64,000 nt of DNA from Syntrophobacterales bacterium. Lineage in GTDB: Bacteria > Desulfobacterota > BSN033 > WVXP01 > G020346125. A model generated the notes under the pieces. That model was given only the letters and a program-made list of their open reading frames with translations, was not told the origin of the DNA and did no database searches. Both the position numbers and the translations under genes were made by a program. Below, piece by piece: positions 56,481-64,000 of this stretch. Position 1 is the first letter of the stretch. Every line of letters starts with the position of its first letter. The stretch spans positions 1,227,119 through 1,291,118 of the forward strand of contig CP070774.1 in NCBI GenBank assembly GCA_020346125.1, written 5' to 3'.

Positions 56481-58595
56481 ATGAATAAGAAGGTAATAAA
56501 AAGTACCTGTGGTCTCTGCCAGGCGGGATGTGGGGTGCTGATCTATATGGAGGGCAATAGCATTACGAAAATCGAGGGGGATCCCGATAGCCCTATAAAC
56601 AGGGGGGTGCTGTGTATCAAAGGATCGGCCTCCTTAGAATATCTTTATCACCCTGACCGCTTACAGTATCCACTCAAAAGAGCAGGAGAAAGGGGCAGTG
56701 GAAAATGGCAGCAGATTTCGTGGGATGAAGCACTTGACGTAGTAGCGGGGAACTTTATCAAGGTCAAAACCACGTATGAAGCAAACCGTGTGGTATTTAT
56801 GAGTGGATCGTTTAAAGGAGGATTCCAGGGGGCATACTTGGCGCGGTTTGCCAATGCCTTTGGCTCACCCAATATCGCTACGATGGCATCGGTTTGTTAT
56901 GCACCGAGAGTCAATGGAAGTATGTTGACACATGGGTATTATCCCGTGCCAGATTATGAATATCCCCCAGGCTGCATTGTTGTGTGGGGAGCCAACCTGG
57001 CTGCGACCAGAATTGGAGAATACGAACAAACCGTGAGAGCACTGCAAGGGGGGTCACGACTTATCGTCATTGATCCGCGGAGAATAGACTTGTCAGATAG
57101 AGCGGATATCTGGGTCCAGCCCAGACCTGGATCAGATTTGGCGTTGGCTCTGGGTATGATCAATTCCATCATCAATGAGGATTTGTACGATAAGGCTTTC
57201 GTTCATAACTGGACTGTTGGGTTTAAAGAACTTGTGGATCACGTCCAAAAATACCCGCCGGAGGTCGTAGAAGGGATAACCTGGGTGAAAGCGACTGATA
57301 TTAAACAGGCGGCCGCACTCTATGCGGCCAATAAACCAGCTATTATTCAGTTGGGAAATGCGATTGACCATAACGGTAACAATTTCCAAACAGCACGCGC
57401 TATTTCACTTCTGCGTGCTCTTACCGGAAACCTCGGCGTACCAGGTGGTGAATTATCTTGCTCATTTCCCGGCATTCTCAGCTCCAGAGGGTCACCTGAG
57501 CTTGATTTACGCGATAAGATTTCCAAAGAGGAACGCGATAAAAGACTGGGTGCCAAAACCGGATTGGTGCCGAGGATATTCTCTGTGCTCCCCCAAACTA
57601 TTGTAAAGGCTATCCTCCACGGGGACCCCTATCCGATCCATGCGGGGTTCATCCAGGGGGGTAACATGGTGCTAACCTATAGCAATGTCACACAGGTATA
57701 TAGGGCGTTCAAGAAGATAGATTTTCTGGCGGTCGCCGATATGTTTATGACGCCAACAGCGGCGTTAGCCGATATCGTTCTCCCCGTCGGCACTTATCTG
57801 GAGTTTGATAATATAGCGGCTCCACCGTATTATCCAGTGGCCCAGGTGCAACAGAAGGTTGCACACGTCGGTGATTGCAGATCTGATTATGAAATTCTGA
57901 GGGATCTTGCCCATCGGCTGGATATTGGTGAGTACTTTTGGGAAAGCGAAAAGGATTGTCTGGATTATATCTTACAACCAGCGGGTTTAACCTTTGAGGA
58001 GTTCAGACATATTGGAGTCCTTCAGGGGCAAAAGGAATATTCCAAACACGAGAGAGATGGGTTTGCGACGCCCTCGGGAAAAGTAGAGCTCTTCTCGAGC
58101 CAACTCAATGAATGGGGGTTTGATCCTTTACCCACCTATCATGAACCTCCGGAGACACCCCATAGCGCGCCGGAGCTCGCGAAGGAATATCCATTAGTAC
58201 TCACTTCTTGGAAATCAGGTGCTTTTCGCCACTCTGGTGGCAGGCAGATAGCGTCTCTGCGGGCTACCCAACCTGATCCGTTTATGTGGATCCATCCTGA
58301 TACGGCTCGCACATATAGCATCGCAGATGGTGACTGGGTTGATATTGAGACGAAAAGGGGGCACATACGACAAAAGGCTCACTTGACCGAAGCAATTGAC
58401 CCGCGAGTGGTAGGAGTCGACTACGCCTGGTGGTTTCCCGAGAGAGGTTCTGCAGATCTGTATGGTTGGTCAGAGGCAAATATCAACATCCTGACAGATG
58501 ACAAACCGCCCTATGGCCGAGAGATGGGTACTCCCAACCTCCGGGGTATTCTTTGTAAGATCTCTCCGGCAGATAGCGGAGTCAACGGAAAATAA
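56481..58595 (+). CDS. molybdopterin-dependent oxidoreductase, catalytic subunit
   Basis: This 704-residue enzyme belongs to the DMSO reductase superfamily. A [4Fe-4S] site is formed by Cys10, Cys13, Cys17 and Cys45 (CGLCQAGC, then GVLCIKG). The metal ligand is probably Cys139 in ASVCYAPRVNG, and the molybdopterin segments include VWGANLAATRIGEYEQ, VIDPRRIDLSDRADIW and the C-terminal MTPTAALADIVLPVGTY. There is no Tat signal, so it is cytosolic. No iron-sulfur or membrane subunit gene is adjacent. Codon use is less biased than in neighbours, and repeat arrays lie on both sides, which suggests a transferred block. Substrate unknown. Confidence 0.9.
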   Translation: MNKKVIKSTCGLCQAGCGVLIYMEGNSITKIEGDPDSPINRGVLCIKGSASLEYLYHPDRLQYPLKRAGERGSGKWQQISWDEALDVVAGNFIKVKTTYEANRVVFMSGSFKGGFQGAYLARFANAFGSPNIATMASVCYAPRVNGSMLTHGYYPVPDYEYPPGCIVVWGANLAATRIGEYEQTVRALQGGSRLIVIDPRRIDLSDRADIWVQPRPGSDLALALGMINSIINEDLYDKAFVHNWTVGFKELVDHVQKYPPEVVEGITWVKATDIKQAAALYAANKPAIIQLGNAIDHNGNNFQTARAISLLRALTGNLGVPGGELSCSFPGILSSRGSPELDLRDKISKEERDKRLGAKTGLVPRIFSVLPQTIVKAILHGDPYPIHAGFIQGGNMVLTYSNVTQVYRAFKKIDFLAVADMFMTPTAALADIVLPVGTYLEFDNIAAPPYYPVAQVQQKVAHVGDCRSDYEILRDLAHRLDIGEYFWESEKDCLDYILQPAGLTFEEFRHIGVLQGQKEYSKHERDGFATPSGKVELFSSQLNEWGFDPLPTYHEPPETPHSAPELAKEYPLVLTSWKSGAFRHSGGRQIASLRATQPDPFMWIHPDTARTYSIADGDWVDIETKRGHIRQKAHLTEAIDPRVVGVDYAWWFPERGSADLYGWSEANINILTDDKPPYGREMGTPNLRGILCKISPADSGVNGK

Positions 58596-58733
58596 GGAAT
58601 CTCCAACATATATATGTCAGGCATTGCAACGTGAATCAATTTCCTCGATAAGAAAAGAAAAACAAGAAACGGTCATATCTATGTTTGAATCATCACCGCT
58701 GATCTCCGACCTTAACGTGCCTGCGGTTTCGAA

Positions 58734-59195
58734 ATGGCAACGAAATACGCTCATACAAATTTAATCGCCAAAGACTGGAGACGTTTAGCAGCATTTTATC
58801 AGGAGGTATTTGGTTGTTTGCCCATACCACTTGAACGAGATTTACGTGGTGAATGGCTGGATAGAGCCACTGGAATAGATGAAGCACATATCTGTGGCAT
58901 ACATCTTCGGCTACCAGGATTCGGGGATAATGGACCAACCCTTGAAATCTTTCAGTATGGCCGCATATCTGAACACCTGGAAGTTAAACCGAACACGCCT
59001 GGATTCTCACATATTGCTTTTGCGGTAGATGATGTGGCAGCGACTGTGAAGGTAATTTGTAATCGGGGTGGTTCTGCCGTAGGCGAATTGACTGTGCGAG
59101 AAGTGCCAGACGTGGGACTACTGACGTTTCAATATGTTACTGACCCAGAAGGCAATATAATAGAAATTCAGAACTGGCAGAGAGTAAACAGCTGA
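58734..59195 (+). CDS. VOC / glyoxalase-family metalloprotein
   Basis: This 153-residue protein has two beta-alpha-beta-beta-beta modules of the vicinal oxygen chelate fold. Metal-ligand positions appear in YAHTNLIAKDWRRLA, NGPTLEIFQYG, GFSHIAFAVDDVAAT and DPEGNIIEIQNW. It follows the molybdopterin gene after 138 bases on the same strand and shares its codon style, so they may act together or have moved together. Glyoxalase, epimerase and dioxygenase roles are all possible. Confidence 0.85.
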   Translation: MATKYAHTNLIAKDWRRLAAFYQEVFGCLPIPLERDLRGEWLDRATGIDEAHICGIHLRLPGFGDNGPTLEIFQYGRISEHLEVKPNTPGFSHIAFAVDDVAATVKVICNRGGSAVGELTVREVPDVGLLTFQYVTDPEGNIIEIQNWQRVNS

Positions 59196-59234
59196 AAATC
59201 ATGGGTAAGGTGTAAAAAGTAATCAAGCTCCTCG

Positions 59235-59480
59235 CCACTTCCTTTATCTTAACCTTAACCTCAACCTTAACCTTCCCCTCTTCCTTACCCTCAACCCTTA
59301 CCTCTTCACTCTTAATTCTTAATTCTTCATTCTCCATTCTCCACTCAACCTCAACCTTAGCCTGTTTTTTCTTACTGCTTACTCCTTAGTCCCTACTGCT
59401 AACTATATCCTCCCAACCTCAACCTTCCCTATGGGATTCCAGCACTGCTTGACCGCAACACCGCAGCACTGCAGCACCTA
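59235..59480 (+). repeat. composite degenerate repeat array R7
   Basis: AACCTT/AACCTC hexamers (59242-59275) are followed by CTTCACT, CTTAATT, CTTAATT, CTTCATT, CTCCATT heptamers (59304-59340), the anchor CCTGTTTTTTCTTACTGC at 59361, TACTCCT words, CCTTCCCTATGGGA (59423-59436) and octamers ACTGCTTG, ACCGCAAC, ACCGCAGC and ACTGCAGC. It lies between two convergent genes and touches the stop of the phosphatase gene. Confidence 0.87.
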
Positions 59481-60830
59481 CACGAGCGCTTCTCCATCGA
59501 GATCTTCGGGAGGATTTACCCCCATGAGTTTCAAGATGGTTGGCATCACATCCATCACCCCGAACTGATTATCCATCTTCGGAACCTCCACATCCTTTAT
59601 GTAGAGGAATGCATCATCGTAGGTGTGCATGCCCACCAGTGGTCCTTTATAGGTCAGTTCTTTCTTATCTAGATTTCCCTTGAGGTCATAGCCATTGTGA
59701 GGGATGGCGACTAAATCCGGCCCGTCATTATAATGGGGGCCGTGATATAATTCCTCCCTCTTGATGACTTTTTCGATAATCCTTTCCCCGGAGTCCGGGT
59801 CCTTCATACCCAGAAGTGCCCCTTGCACCTCATCCCTTATCCGGTCGTACTCATCGGGGAAACTGACGCTTCCGCTGGATTCCCTTTCTGTTAAGTTTAC
59901 ATAGATTCGTCCTGGGATGAGGCTGTAAGCCTTACTCTCTTGATGGATGTCCTTGACCGACTTAGGGGTCTCCTCTCGAAACTTCAACCAGCCCTCCCTT
60001 TGGAGCCAATAATTGAGGAAAACCTCCTTCTTCAGGCCGCAGAATCCATGGTCCGAGAGGACGATAAGGCGGGTATCCCCATCAAGTCCAGCGCTGATCC
60101 GTCCTAAGATGGCATCGATCTTCTGGTAGTACTTGATGAATTCGGGCCCGTATTGAGCGTCCCCTTCTTCCCAAAGCCCCCACAGGAAATGATTAATCCG
60201 ATCCGTCTCCATGATATGGAGCTGAAAGAAATCCCACTTCTCCCTCTCCAGAAAATGGAACATAGCCTCTATCCGCTTTTCGAGGGTGAGATGAAGGTCC
60301 TCCAAAAATTTATCAAGGGACTTCCTTGCTTGCCAGGCGTCTACATCGATCCGATACCCCATCTCCTTCAGGACGCCTCCAAATTCCTTGGGATGGGCGA
60401 TCTTTTCGATATTGGTACAGAGGAAGCCACTGATCAAGATCCCATTCACCTCCCTCGGAGGAAATGTGAGGGGGACATTGATCACCACAACCCTTTTTCC
60501 CGCCTGGCTCAATATCTCCCAAAGGCTTTTCCCGGCCATATCCCGGGATGTGGGTATGAAGACATCCATGGACCTGGGATATCGATCCACAAAGCCGTAG
60601 ATGTTGTGTTTTCCCGGGTTTTTCCCCGTCATATATGTGGCCCATGCCACGGAGGATACACACGGATGAACTGAATTCATCCGCTTAAATGAACCCGATT
60701 CCATGAGCTCCGACCAGTGGGGCAGTTTCCCCTCCGCCGATAGACCCTTGATCAGGCTGAATGGAACCCCATCAAGGCCTATGACCAATACCTTCTTTCC
60801 CTTGAAGGAAAATCTATCGAACAGTCCCAT
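59478..60830 (-). CDS. alkaline-phosphatase-superfamily phosphodiesterase/pyrophosphatase (1)
   Basis: This 450-residue protein is of the type I phosphodiesterase / nucleotide pyrophosphatase family. KKVLVIGLDGVPFSLIKGL holds the first metal aspartate, SSVAWATYMTGKNPGKHNIY the nucleophile threonine, and VLSDHGFCGLKKE a DHG metal motif. There is no signal peptide, so it is probably cytosolic. Its operon companions are cysC, a DUF2061 protein and a second phosphatase of this family. The substrate is unknown; a nucleotide sulfate or phosphate ester would fit the context. It follows cysC by 15 bases. Confidence 0.88.
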   Translation of the reverse strand: MGLFDRFSFKGKKVLVIGLDGVPFSLIKGLSAEGKLPHWSELMESGSFKRMNSVHPCVSSVAWATYMTGKNPGKHNIYGFVDRYPRSMDVFIPTSRDMAGKSLWEILSQAGKRVVVINVPLTFPPREVNGILISGFLCTNIEKIAHPKEFGGVLKEMGYRIDVDAWQARKSLDKFLEDLHLTLEKRIEAMFHFLEREKWDFFQLHIMETDRINHFLWGLWEEGDAQYGPEFIKYYQKIDAILGRISAGLDGDTRLIVLSDHGFCGLKKEVFLNYWLQREGWLKFREETPKSVKDIHQESKAYSLIPGRIYVNLTERESSGSVSFPDEYDRIRDEVQGALLGMKDPDSGERIIEKVIKREELYHGPHYNDGPDLVAIPHNGYDLKGNLDKKELTYKGPLVGMHTYDDAFLYIKDVEVPKMDNQFGVMDVMPTILKLMGVNPPEDLDGEALV

Positions 60831-60845
60831 AGCATCATCGCATCG

Positions 60846-61448
60846 CTATAGATAACCCAGGTCAGTCAATCGTTTCTTAATCGTTTCCTCTTCCTCTTCG
60901 CTGTATGAAGCGGCTTCGGCCGGCTGGACGTAGCGAAGCTCCTCGAGCTTTCTTATCACCTTTACAATGCTCTCCTTCTCCGCCTCCTTGTCCGTCTCCA
61001 GTACCACCTCCGGATTTAAGGGCTCCTCATATGGGTCCGATACGCCGGTATAGTTGGGAATCTCTCCAGCCAGGGCCTTCTTATATAACCCCTTTACATC
61101 CCTTTCTATGCAAACCTCCAGGGGGCATTTGCAATAAACCTCAACAAAATCCCCAATCTCCTGCCGATTGTAATCCCGAATGGCTCGATAGGGAGAGATG
61201 GCCGCCCCGATGGCAACCACTCCATTTCTCGAGAGGAGCTTGCACACGAACCCGATCCGTTTGATATTGATATCCCTGTCCTCCTTGCTGAATCCGAGCC
61301 CTTTGCTCAGGTTGGTCCTCACCACGTCACCGTCCAAAACCTCAACCTTCAATCCTCTTTTGCGAAGCTCATCCGCAACGCGCCGGGAGATCGTCGTCTT
61401 TCCCGAGCAGGATAACCCCGTAAACCAGATGGTAAATCCTCTTTGCAT
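60846..61448 (-). CDS. cysC: adenylylsulfate (APS) kinase
   Basis: CysC phosphorylates APS to PAPS, the donor for sulfation. The 200 residues begin [19 protein letters not shown], with GGGAGGTGGGAA before the ATG. The APS site is in [19 protein letters not shown] and the lid in [10 protein letters not shown]. The last 25 residues are an added tail, [16 protein letters not shown], that ends like the proteins encoded by the next gene and by the regulator gene of this cluster. No ATP sulfurylase gene is in the window. A PAP phosphatase is encoded at 34.5 kb. Confidence 0.93.
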   Translation of the reverse strand: MQRGFTIWFTGLSCSGKTTISRRVADELRKRGLKVEVLDGDVVRTNLSKGLGFSKEDRDINIKRIGFVCKLLSRNGVVAIGAAISPYRAIRDYNRQEIGDFVEVYCKCPLEVCIERDVKGLYKKALAGEIPNYTGVSDPYEEPLNPEVVLETDKEAEKESIVKVIRKLEELRYVQPAEAASYSEEEEETIKKRLTDLGYL

Positions 61449-61480
61449 TTCCCACCTCCCTCTTGGCATTCAGAAAGCAT

Positions 61481-61732
61481 TTAATCAATGTATCCCAGAT
61501 CTCGAAGTCGTTGCATCACATTTACCTTGGGCTCATACCCCCAAGTGACGAGGCCCCAACATCGCTCGTGAGCGTAGTAGGCCACGAACTTAATCGCTTG
61601 CGTTATAACCGTGATGACGGTCGTTGCGAAAGGGTCCTTCGTGATGACATAGGCAACAACAGCAAGGATCAGGACTGCAAGAATTCTCCATGTGATGGAT
61701 TTTACAAAACTTCTCTTCTTGCTCTCTAACAA
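61481..61732 (-). CDS. DUF2061 family membrane protein
   Basis: This 83-residue protein has a basic N-terminus, SFVKSITWRILAVLILAVVA as first membrane helix, a second hydrophobic stretch (TTVITVITQAIKFVAYY), and the signature YYAHERCWG. These match the DUF2061 family, which is often encoded beside sulfate-activation genes. The C-terminus VNVMQRLRDLGYID resembles the tail of the adjacent APS kinase. It lies between the second phosphatase and cysC. Confidence 0.88.
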   Translation of the reverse strand: MLESKKRSFVKSITWRILAVLILAVVAYVITKDPFATTVITVITQAIKFVAYYAHERCWGLVTWGYEPKVNVMQRLRDLGYID

Positions 61733-61781
61733 GCTCGATTCCCTCCTTCCTTAAATACTCTTTGAATTATCCCCGCCCGTT

Positions 61782-63164
61782 TCATCCCTCGATGGCTTGC
61801 CCCTCCATATCCTCAGGAATCCTCAGGCCCAGTAGATGCAGGACTGTCGGGGCCACGTCCATAATATGGAGCCCCGAGGCCTTTCCGCGCGTCTTTATTC
61901 CAGGGGCTTTCATGATGAAGATCCCGTGCTGCGAATGGTTAGCGTCGTCCGGCCCCGTGTCGTTTTCAAAGGTGTGGATGGAACCGATTCCCACGCTTCC
62001 CACAGACCTCCACCTGAGGTTCCCGAAGTAGACGATCAGGTCTGGGGCAACTCCTTTGACTACGGGATAAATCTCCTCCGGTTTGAATACCCGTGTCCCT
62101 ATATGATTCCCCTTATCATCTGTCAGGTCCTCCAGCTCACGTTTTAACATCTCCCGAACTTCATCATACCTCGACCTCTCGATGGTCCCTTTTGGCTCCC
62201 TCCCCTTTACGTTTAAAAAGAGCCGGCAGTAGTATCCTCCCTCTCCCCAGGCGGTGGTTCGGTCCCAATCGATTTTGACATTGGAGAGTGGCACCATCTC
62301 CCGCGGGCGCTCCTCCAGTATTAGATACCCCTTCTCCATCAACCACTCATTAATGCAGATTCCCCCCTCCATCCGCTTTGCACCGTGGTCGGATACCGCA
62401 ATGATCGCCGTATCCTTTCCCGCCATGGAAAGTATCTCCCCGACCTGTTGATCAAGATAGAGATAATAGTCTTTTATAACACCCTCATACTTCGAACCCG
62501 GCTGGTATTTCCTGTGGCCCTTGTCGAAGAATTTCCAGAAACCATGGTGTATTCGATCGAGCCCAATTTCAACCACGATAAAAAAGTCCCATCGCTGGGT
62601 GGTCATGAGATGCTTCGCGACCCTGAATCGCCTCTCCGTCATCTCGTAGATTTGACGCAAGAGGTGGTCTTTCTCATCGGTTCTGAAGTTATCCACATCT
62701 ATCAAATACTCCCCCACCAGGGCTTCAACCTCCCCCCTGAGCTCCGGAGGATAGGTATATTGGCATGTGGTGTCCGGCGTCAGGAAGCTCGTAATGAGGC
62801 ATCCGTTGAGGGGCTTCGGGGGATAGGTTTGAGGGACGCCGATAACGACCGACCGCTTCCTTTCCCTTGATAGGACATCCCATACCGTATCCTCTTTAAC
62901 GTACAGAGAGTTGGCAAAGAGCATCCCATCATAGGAGTAATTGGCCCTATTGCGAAACCCGTAAAATCCCAATGTTCCCGGGCTTTTGCCTGTCATCATG
63001 GAGGTCCAGGCGGGGACCGTAATGGGGGGAATGGTGCTCTCCAACTCCCCGTAGATACCTTTCTCCATCAAAGATCCGAGGTTTTTCAAATCCCCCGCCC
63101 ATCGGTCAAACACAAGTTCCGGAGGAGCACAATCAAGACCCAGAATTAACACCTTCTCCGCCAT
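61782..63164 (-). CDS. alkaline-phosphatase-superfamily phosphodiesterase/pyrophosphatase (2)
   Basis: The 460 residues are related to the first phosphatase of this cluster but clearly diverged. EKVLILGLDCAPPELVFD carries the first metal aspartate (with Cys in the position of Gly), TVPAWTSMMTGKSPGTLGFY the nucleophile threonine, AVSDHGAKRMEGG and HSQHGIFIMKAPG later ligands. No signal peptide. It is the gene before DUF2061 and cysC. Such proteins are annotated as phosphodiesterases of unknown substrate; two paralogues around an APS kinase suggest work on a sulfo- or phospho-ester. Confidence 0.88.
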   Translation of the reverse strand: MAEKVLILGLDCAPPELVFDRWAGDLKNLGSLMEKGIYGELESTIPPITVPAWTSMMTGKSPGTLGFYGFRNRANYSYDGMLFANSLYVKEDTVWDVLSRERKRSVVIGVPQTYPPKPLNGCLITSFLTPDTTCQYTYPPELRGEVEALVGEYLIDVDNFRTDEKDHLLRQIYEMTERRFRVAKHLMTTQRWDFFIVVEIGLDRIHHGFWKFFDKGHRKYQPGSKYEGVIKDYYLYLDQQVGEILSMAGKDTAIIAVSDHGAKRMEGGICINEWLMEKGYLILEERPREMVPLSNVKIDWDRTTAWGEGGYYCRLFLNVKGREPKGTIERSRYDEVREMLKRELEDLTDDKGNHIGTRVFKPEEIYPVVKGVAPDLIVYFGNLRWRSVGSVGIGSIHTFENDTGPDDANHSQHGIFIMKAPGIKTRGKASGLHIMDVAPTVLHLLGLRIPEDMEGQAIEG

Positions 63165-63184
63165 AATATCTATCCCTTCCCCGT

Positions 63185-63520
63185 ATTTGATGCCTTGGGC
63201 CTCTAGCCTCTAACCTCTAACCTCTAGTTTTTTGCCTTAGCCTTAACCTCAACCTGTTTCTTCTTACTCCCTACTGCCTACTCTCAACCTTCCCTTTAAC
63301 CTTCCTCCTTCCTCAACCTTCCCCTCTGCCTTAGCCTTAACCTTAGCCTCAGCCTTCCCTTCATCATCAACTTCAACCTTCCTTAAACCTCAACCTTAAC
63401 ATCCCAATTCTTCACTCTCCATTCTTCACTCTTAATTCTCAATTCTTCATTCCCCATTCTCCCCTCAACCTTCCCTATGGGACTCCAGCACCGCTCAACC
63501 GCAGCACCGCAGCACTACGC
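63185..63520 (+). repeat. composite degenerate repeat array R8
   Basis: CCTCTAG, CCTCTAA, CCTCTAA, CCTCTAG heptamers (63201-63228) are followed by hexamers, the anchor CCTGTTTCTTCTTACTCC at 63253, TACTGCC words, a long run of AACCTT/AGCCTT hexamers, TAACATCCCAATTCTTCACT at 63397, CTTCACT/CTTAATT/CTCAATT/CTTCATT heptamers, CCTTCCCTATGGGA (63469-63482) and ACCGCAGC octamers up to the stop of the regulator gene. It separates that gene from the second phosphatase gene. Confidence 0.88.
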
Positions 63521-63522
63521 GC

Positions 63523-63741
63523 TTACAGATACCCCAGATTCTTTAACCGTCTCCGAATCTGCTCTATCTCTTCCCTGGTAAGCCGGTCATCTGCTTCCAG
63601 TCTCCCAGCCGAGGCGATATCCCTCATCACGTAAACGATGAAATCCGTCACCGAATTAAACCCCGAATCCTCAATGATCCTGCGCAAGTTTCCGTAAAGC
63701 TTCCGAGGGATCTTAATGGTTACCTTATCATCCTTGGGCAC
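63523..63741 (-). CDS. ribbon-helix-helix (CopG-like) regulator with LGYL tail
   Basis: The 72-residue protein has a ribbon-helix-helix domain: strand DKVTIKIPRKLY, helix GNLRRIIEDSG, then NSVTDFIVYVMRDIASAG. The C-terminal part EEIEQIRRRLKNLGYL ends in the same motif as the APS kinase and the DUF2061 protein. The GTG at 63741 is preferred because AGGAG lies seven bases upstream; the open frame continues 34 codons further without family features. It is likely to regulate the cluster downstream and its own promoter. Confidence 0.87.
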   Translation of the reverse strand: MPKDDKVTIKIPRKLYGNLRRIIEDSGFNSVTDFIVYVMRDIASAGRLEADDRLTREEIEQIRRRLKNLGYL

Positions 63742-63745
63742 GTGA

Positions 63746-63797
63746 ACACTCCTATAATACTCAAATAAGAGTGTGCCATAAATTTTTCCTTTGTCAA
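63746..63797 (-). promoter_or_regulatory. possible promoter and operator of the RHH regulator
   Basis: ACACTC at 63746-63751 and GAGTGT at 63769-63774 form an inverted repeat with 17 bases between, overlapping the ribosome binding site. A consensus TTGACA on the minus strand occupies 63797-63792, but no good -10 stands 17 bases on. The repeat is of the size a ribbon-helix-helix dimer pair could bind. Confidence 0.35.
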
Positions 63798-63899
63798 GTA
63801 AGAATTTTAAGATCACTGAAAAGTGAAAAGGAAAGCTCAACAAATTGCGGGAAATTTTTGGTGGATGTTTTTTCCTGGGATGAACCCGGCTTTTTCTTA

Positions 63900-64000
63900 A
63901 TCTTCTCTTTCTTGGCCTTAGCCTCTCAATCTTAATTCTTAATTTTTAACTCTTAACTCCAACATTCCAGCCTCTAGCCTCTATTCTCAACCCTGCTTAC
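63900..64000 (+). repeat. degenerate repeat array R9, cut by the window end
   Basis: Words of the AGCCTCT type, then CTTAATT, CTTAATT, TTTAACT, CTTAACT heptamers (about 63931-63960) and CCTCTAG-type units (63970-63985) run to the window edge. Orientation is the same as in the other arrays. It lies upstream of the regulator gene. Confidence 0.75.

Noticed and set aside
56263..56484. Small gene before the molybdopterin oxidoreductase
   Set aside because: Its first third is translated octamer repeat, there is no ribosome binding site, and it overlaps the start of the next gene.

Overview
The window reads as chromosome from a Gram-negative anaerobe of the Desulfobacterota (former Deltaproteobacteria). 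The support is a complete KDO and Lpt toolkit for lipopolysaccharide, the kdsC-lptC-lptA-lptB-rpoN-hpf-ptsN-hprK-rapZ-PTS gene string that I associate with that group, a membrane pyrophosphatase, and a miniature inverted-repeat element with TCGTAAAAAGTC ends of a type I know from these bacteria. This placement rests on gene content and memory, not on a search. I found no rRNA, tRNA, CRISPR array, IS transposase or phage gene.

Layout. 0.1-7.2 kb: dGTPase-like HD protein, CCA-adding enzyme, galE behind a consensus promoter, pyrE, ychF and a diadenylate cyclase of archaeal DacZ type. 7.2-15.2 kb: minus-strand genes ispE, spoVG, prs, rplY, pth and hppA, then a lipoprotein, a ferredoxin, a NifU-like protein and trxB. 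16-22 kb: plus-strand ndk, an MTA/MTI salvage pair, a Mut7-C protein, rsmD, coaD and a two-HAD fusion. 22-30.6 kb: a trypsin-like protease, purC, an ABC-class ATPase, an HD protein, a split COG0645/COG2187-type pair, ispG and a CDP-alcohol transferase. 30.8-34 kb: a KDO cluster (kdsB, kdsA, a transaldolase-CBS fusion, kdsC-like). 34.5-40 kb: SAL1/CysQ-like phosphatase, ahcY, metK, ptsI and ptsH. 40-50 kb: regulatory PTS, rpoN and lpt operon, a second kdsC, pyrG and apgM. 50.8-55.8 kb: thrC, hom and recG. 56.5-59.2 kb: a lone molybdopterin oxidoreductase and a VOC protein. 59.5-63.8 kb: two alkaline-phosphatase-fold proteins, cysC, a DUF2061 protein and a ribbon-helix-helix regulator.

The most unusual structure is a set of intergenic arrays of degenerate 6-9 bp tandem units, mostly heptamers such as CTTAATT, TACTCCT, CCTCTAA, GACATTT and TCGTGAT, hexamers AACCTY and octamers ACYGCAGC. 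They occur at about 15.4-16.0, 16.6, 25.9-26.3, 27.0-27.1, 40.2-40.4, 50.6-50.8, 55.9-56.3, 59.2-59.5, 63.2-63.5 and 63.9-64.0 kb. They share higher-order word order between loci and all read in the same orientation whatever the direction of neighbouring genes. One array sits in frame inside recG, where three heptamers equal seven codons and give NEELRIK-type repeats.

Two other systems deserve attention. In the KDO cluster, the place of the arabinose-5-phosphate isomerase is taken by a protein that joins a transaldolase/F6P-aldolase-type barrel to a KdsD-type CBS pair, which suggests another source of arabinose 5-phosphate. In the 59-64 kb cluster, three unrelated proteins (adenylylsulfate kinase, DUF2061 membrane protein, RHH regulator) end in the same RLxxLGY(L/I) tail.
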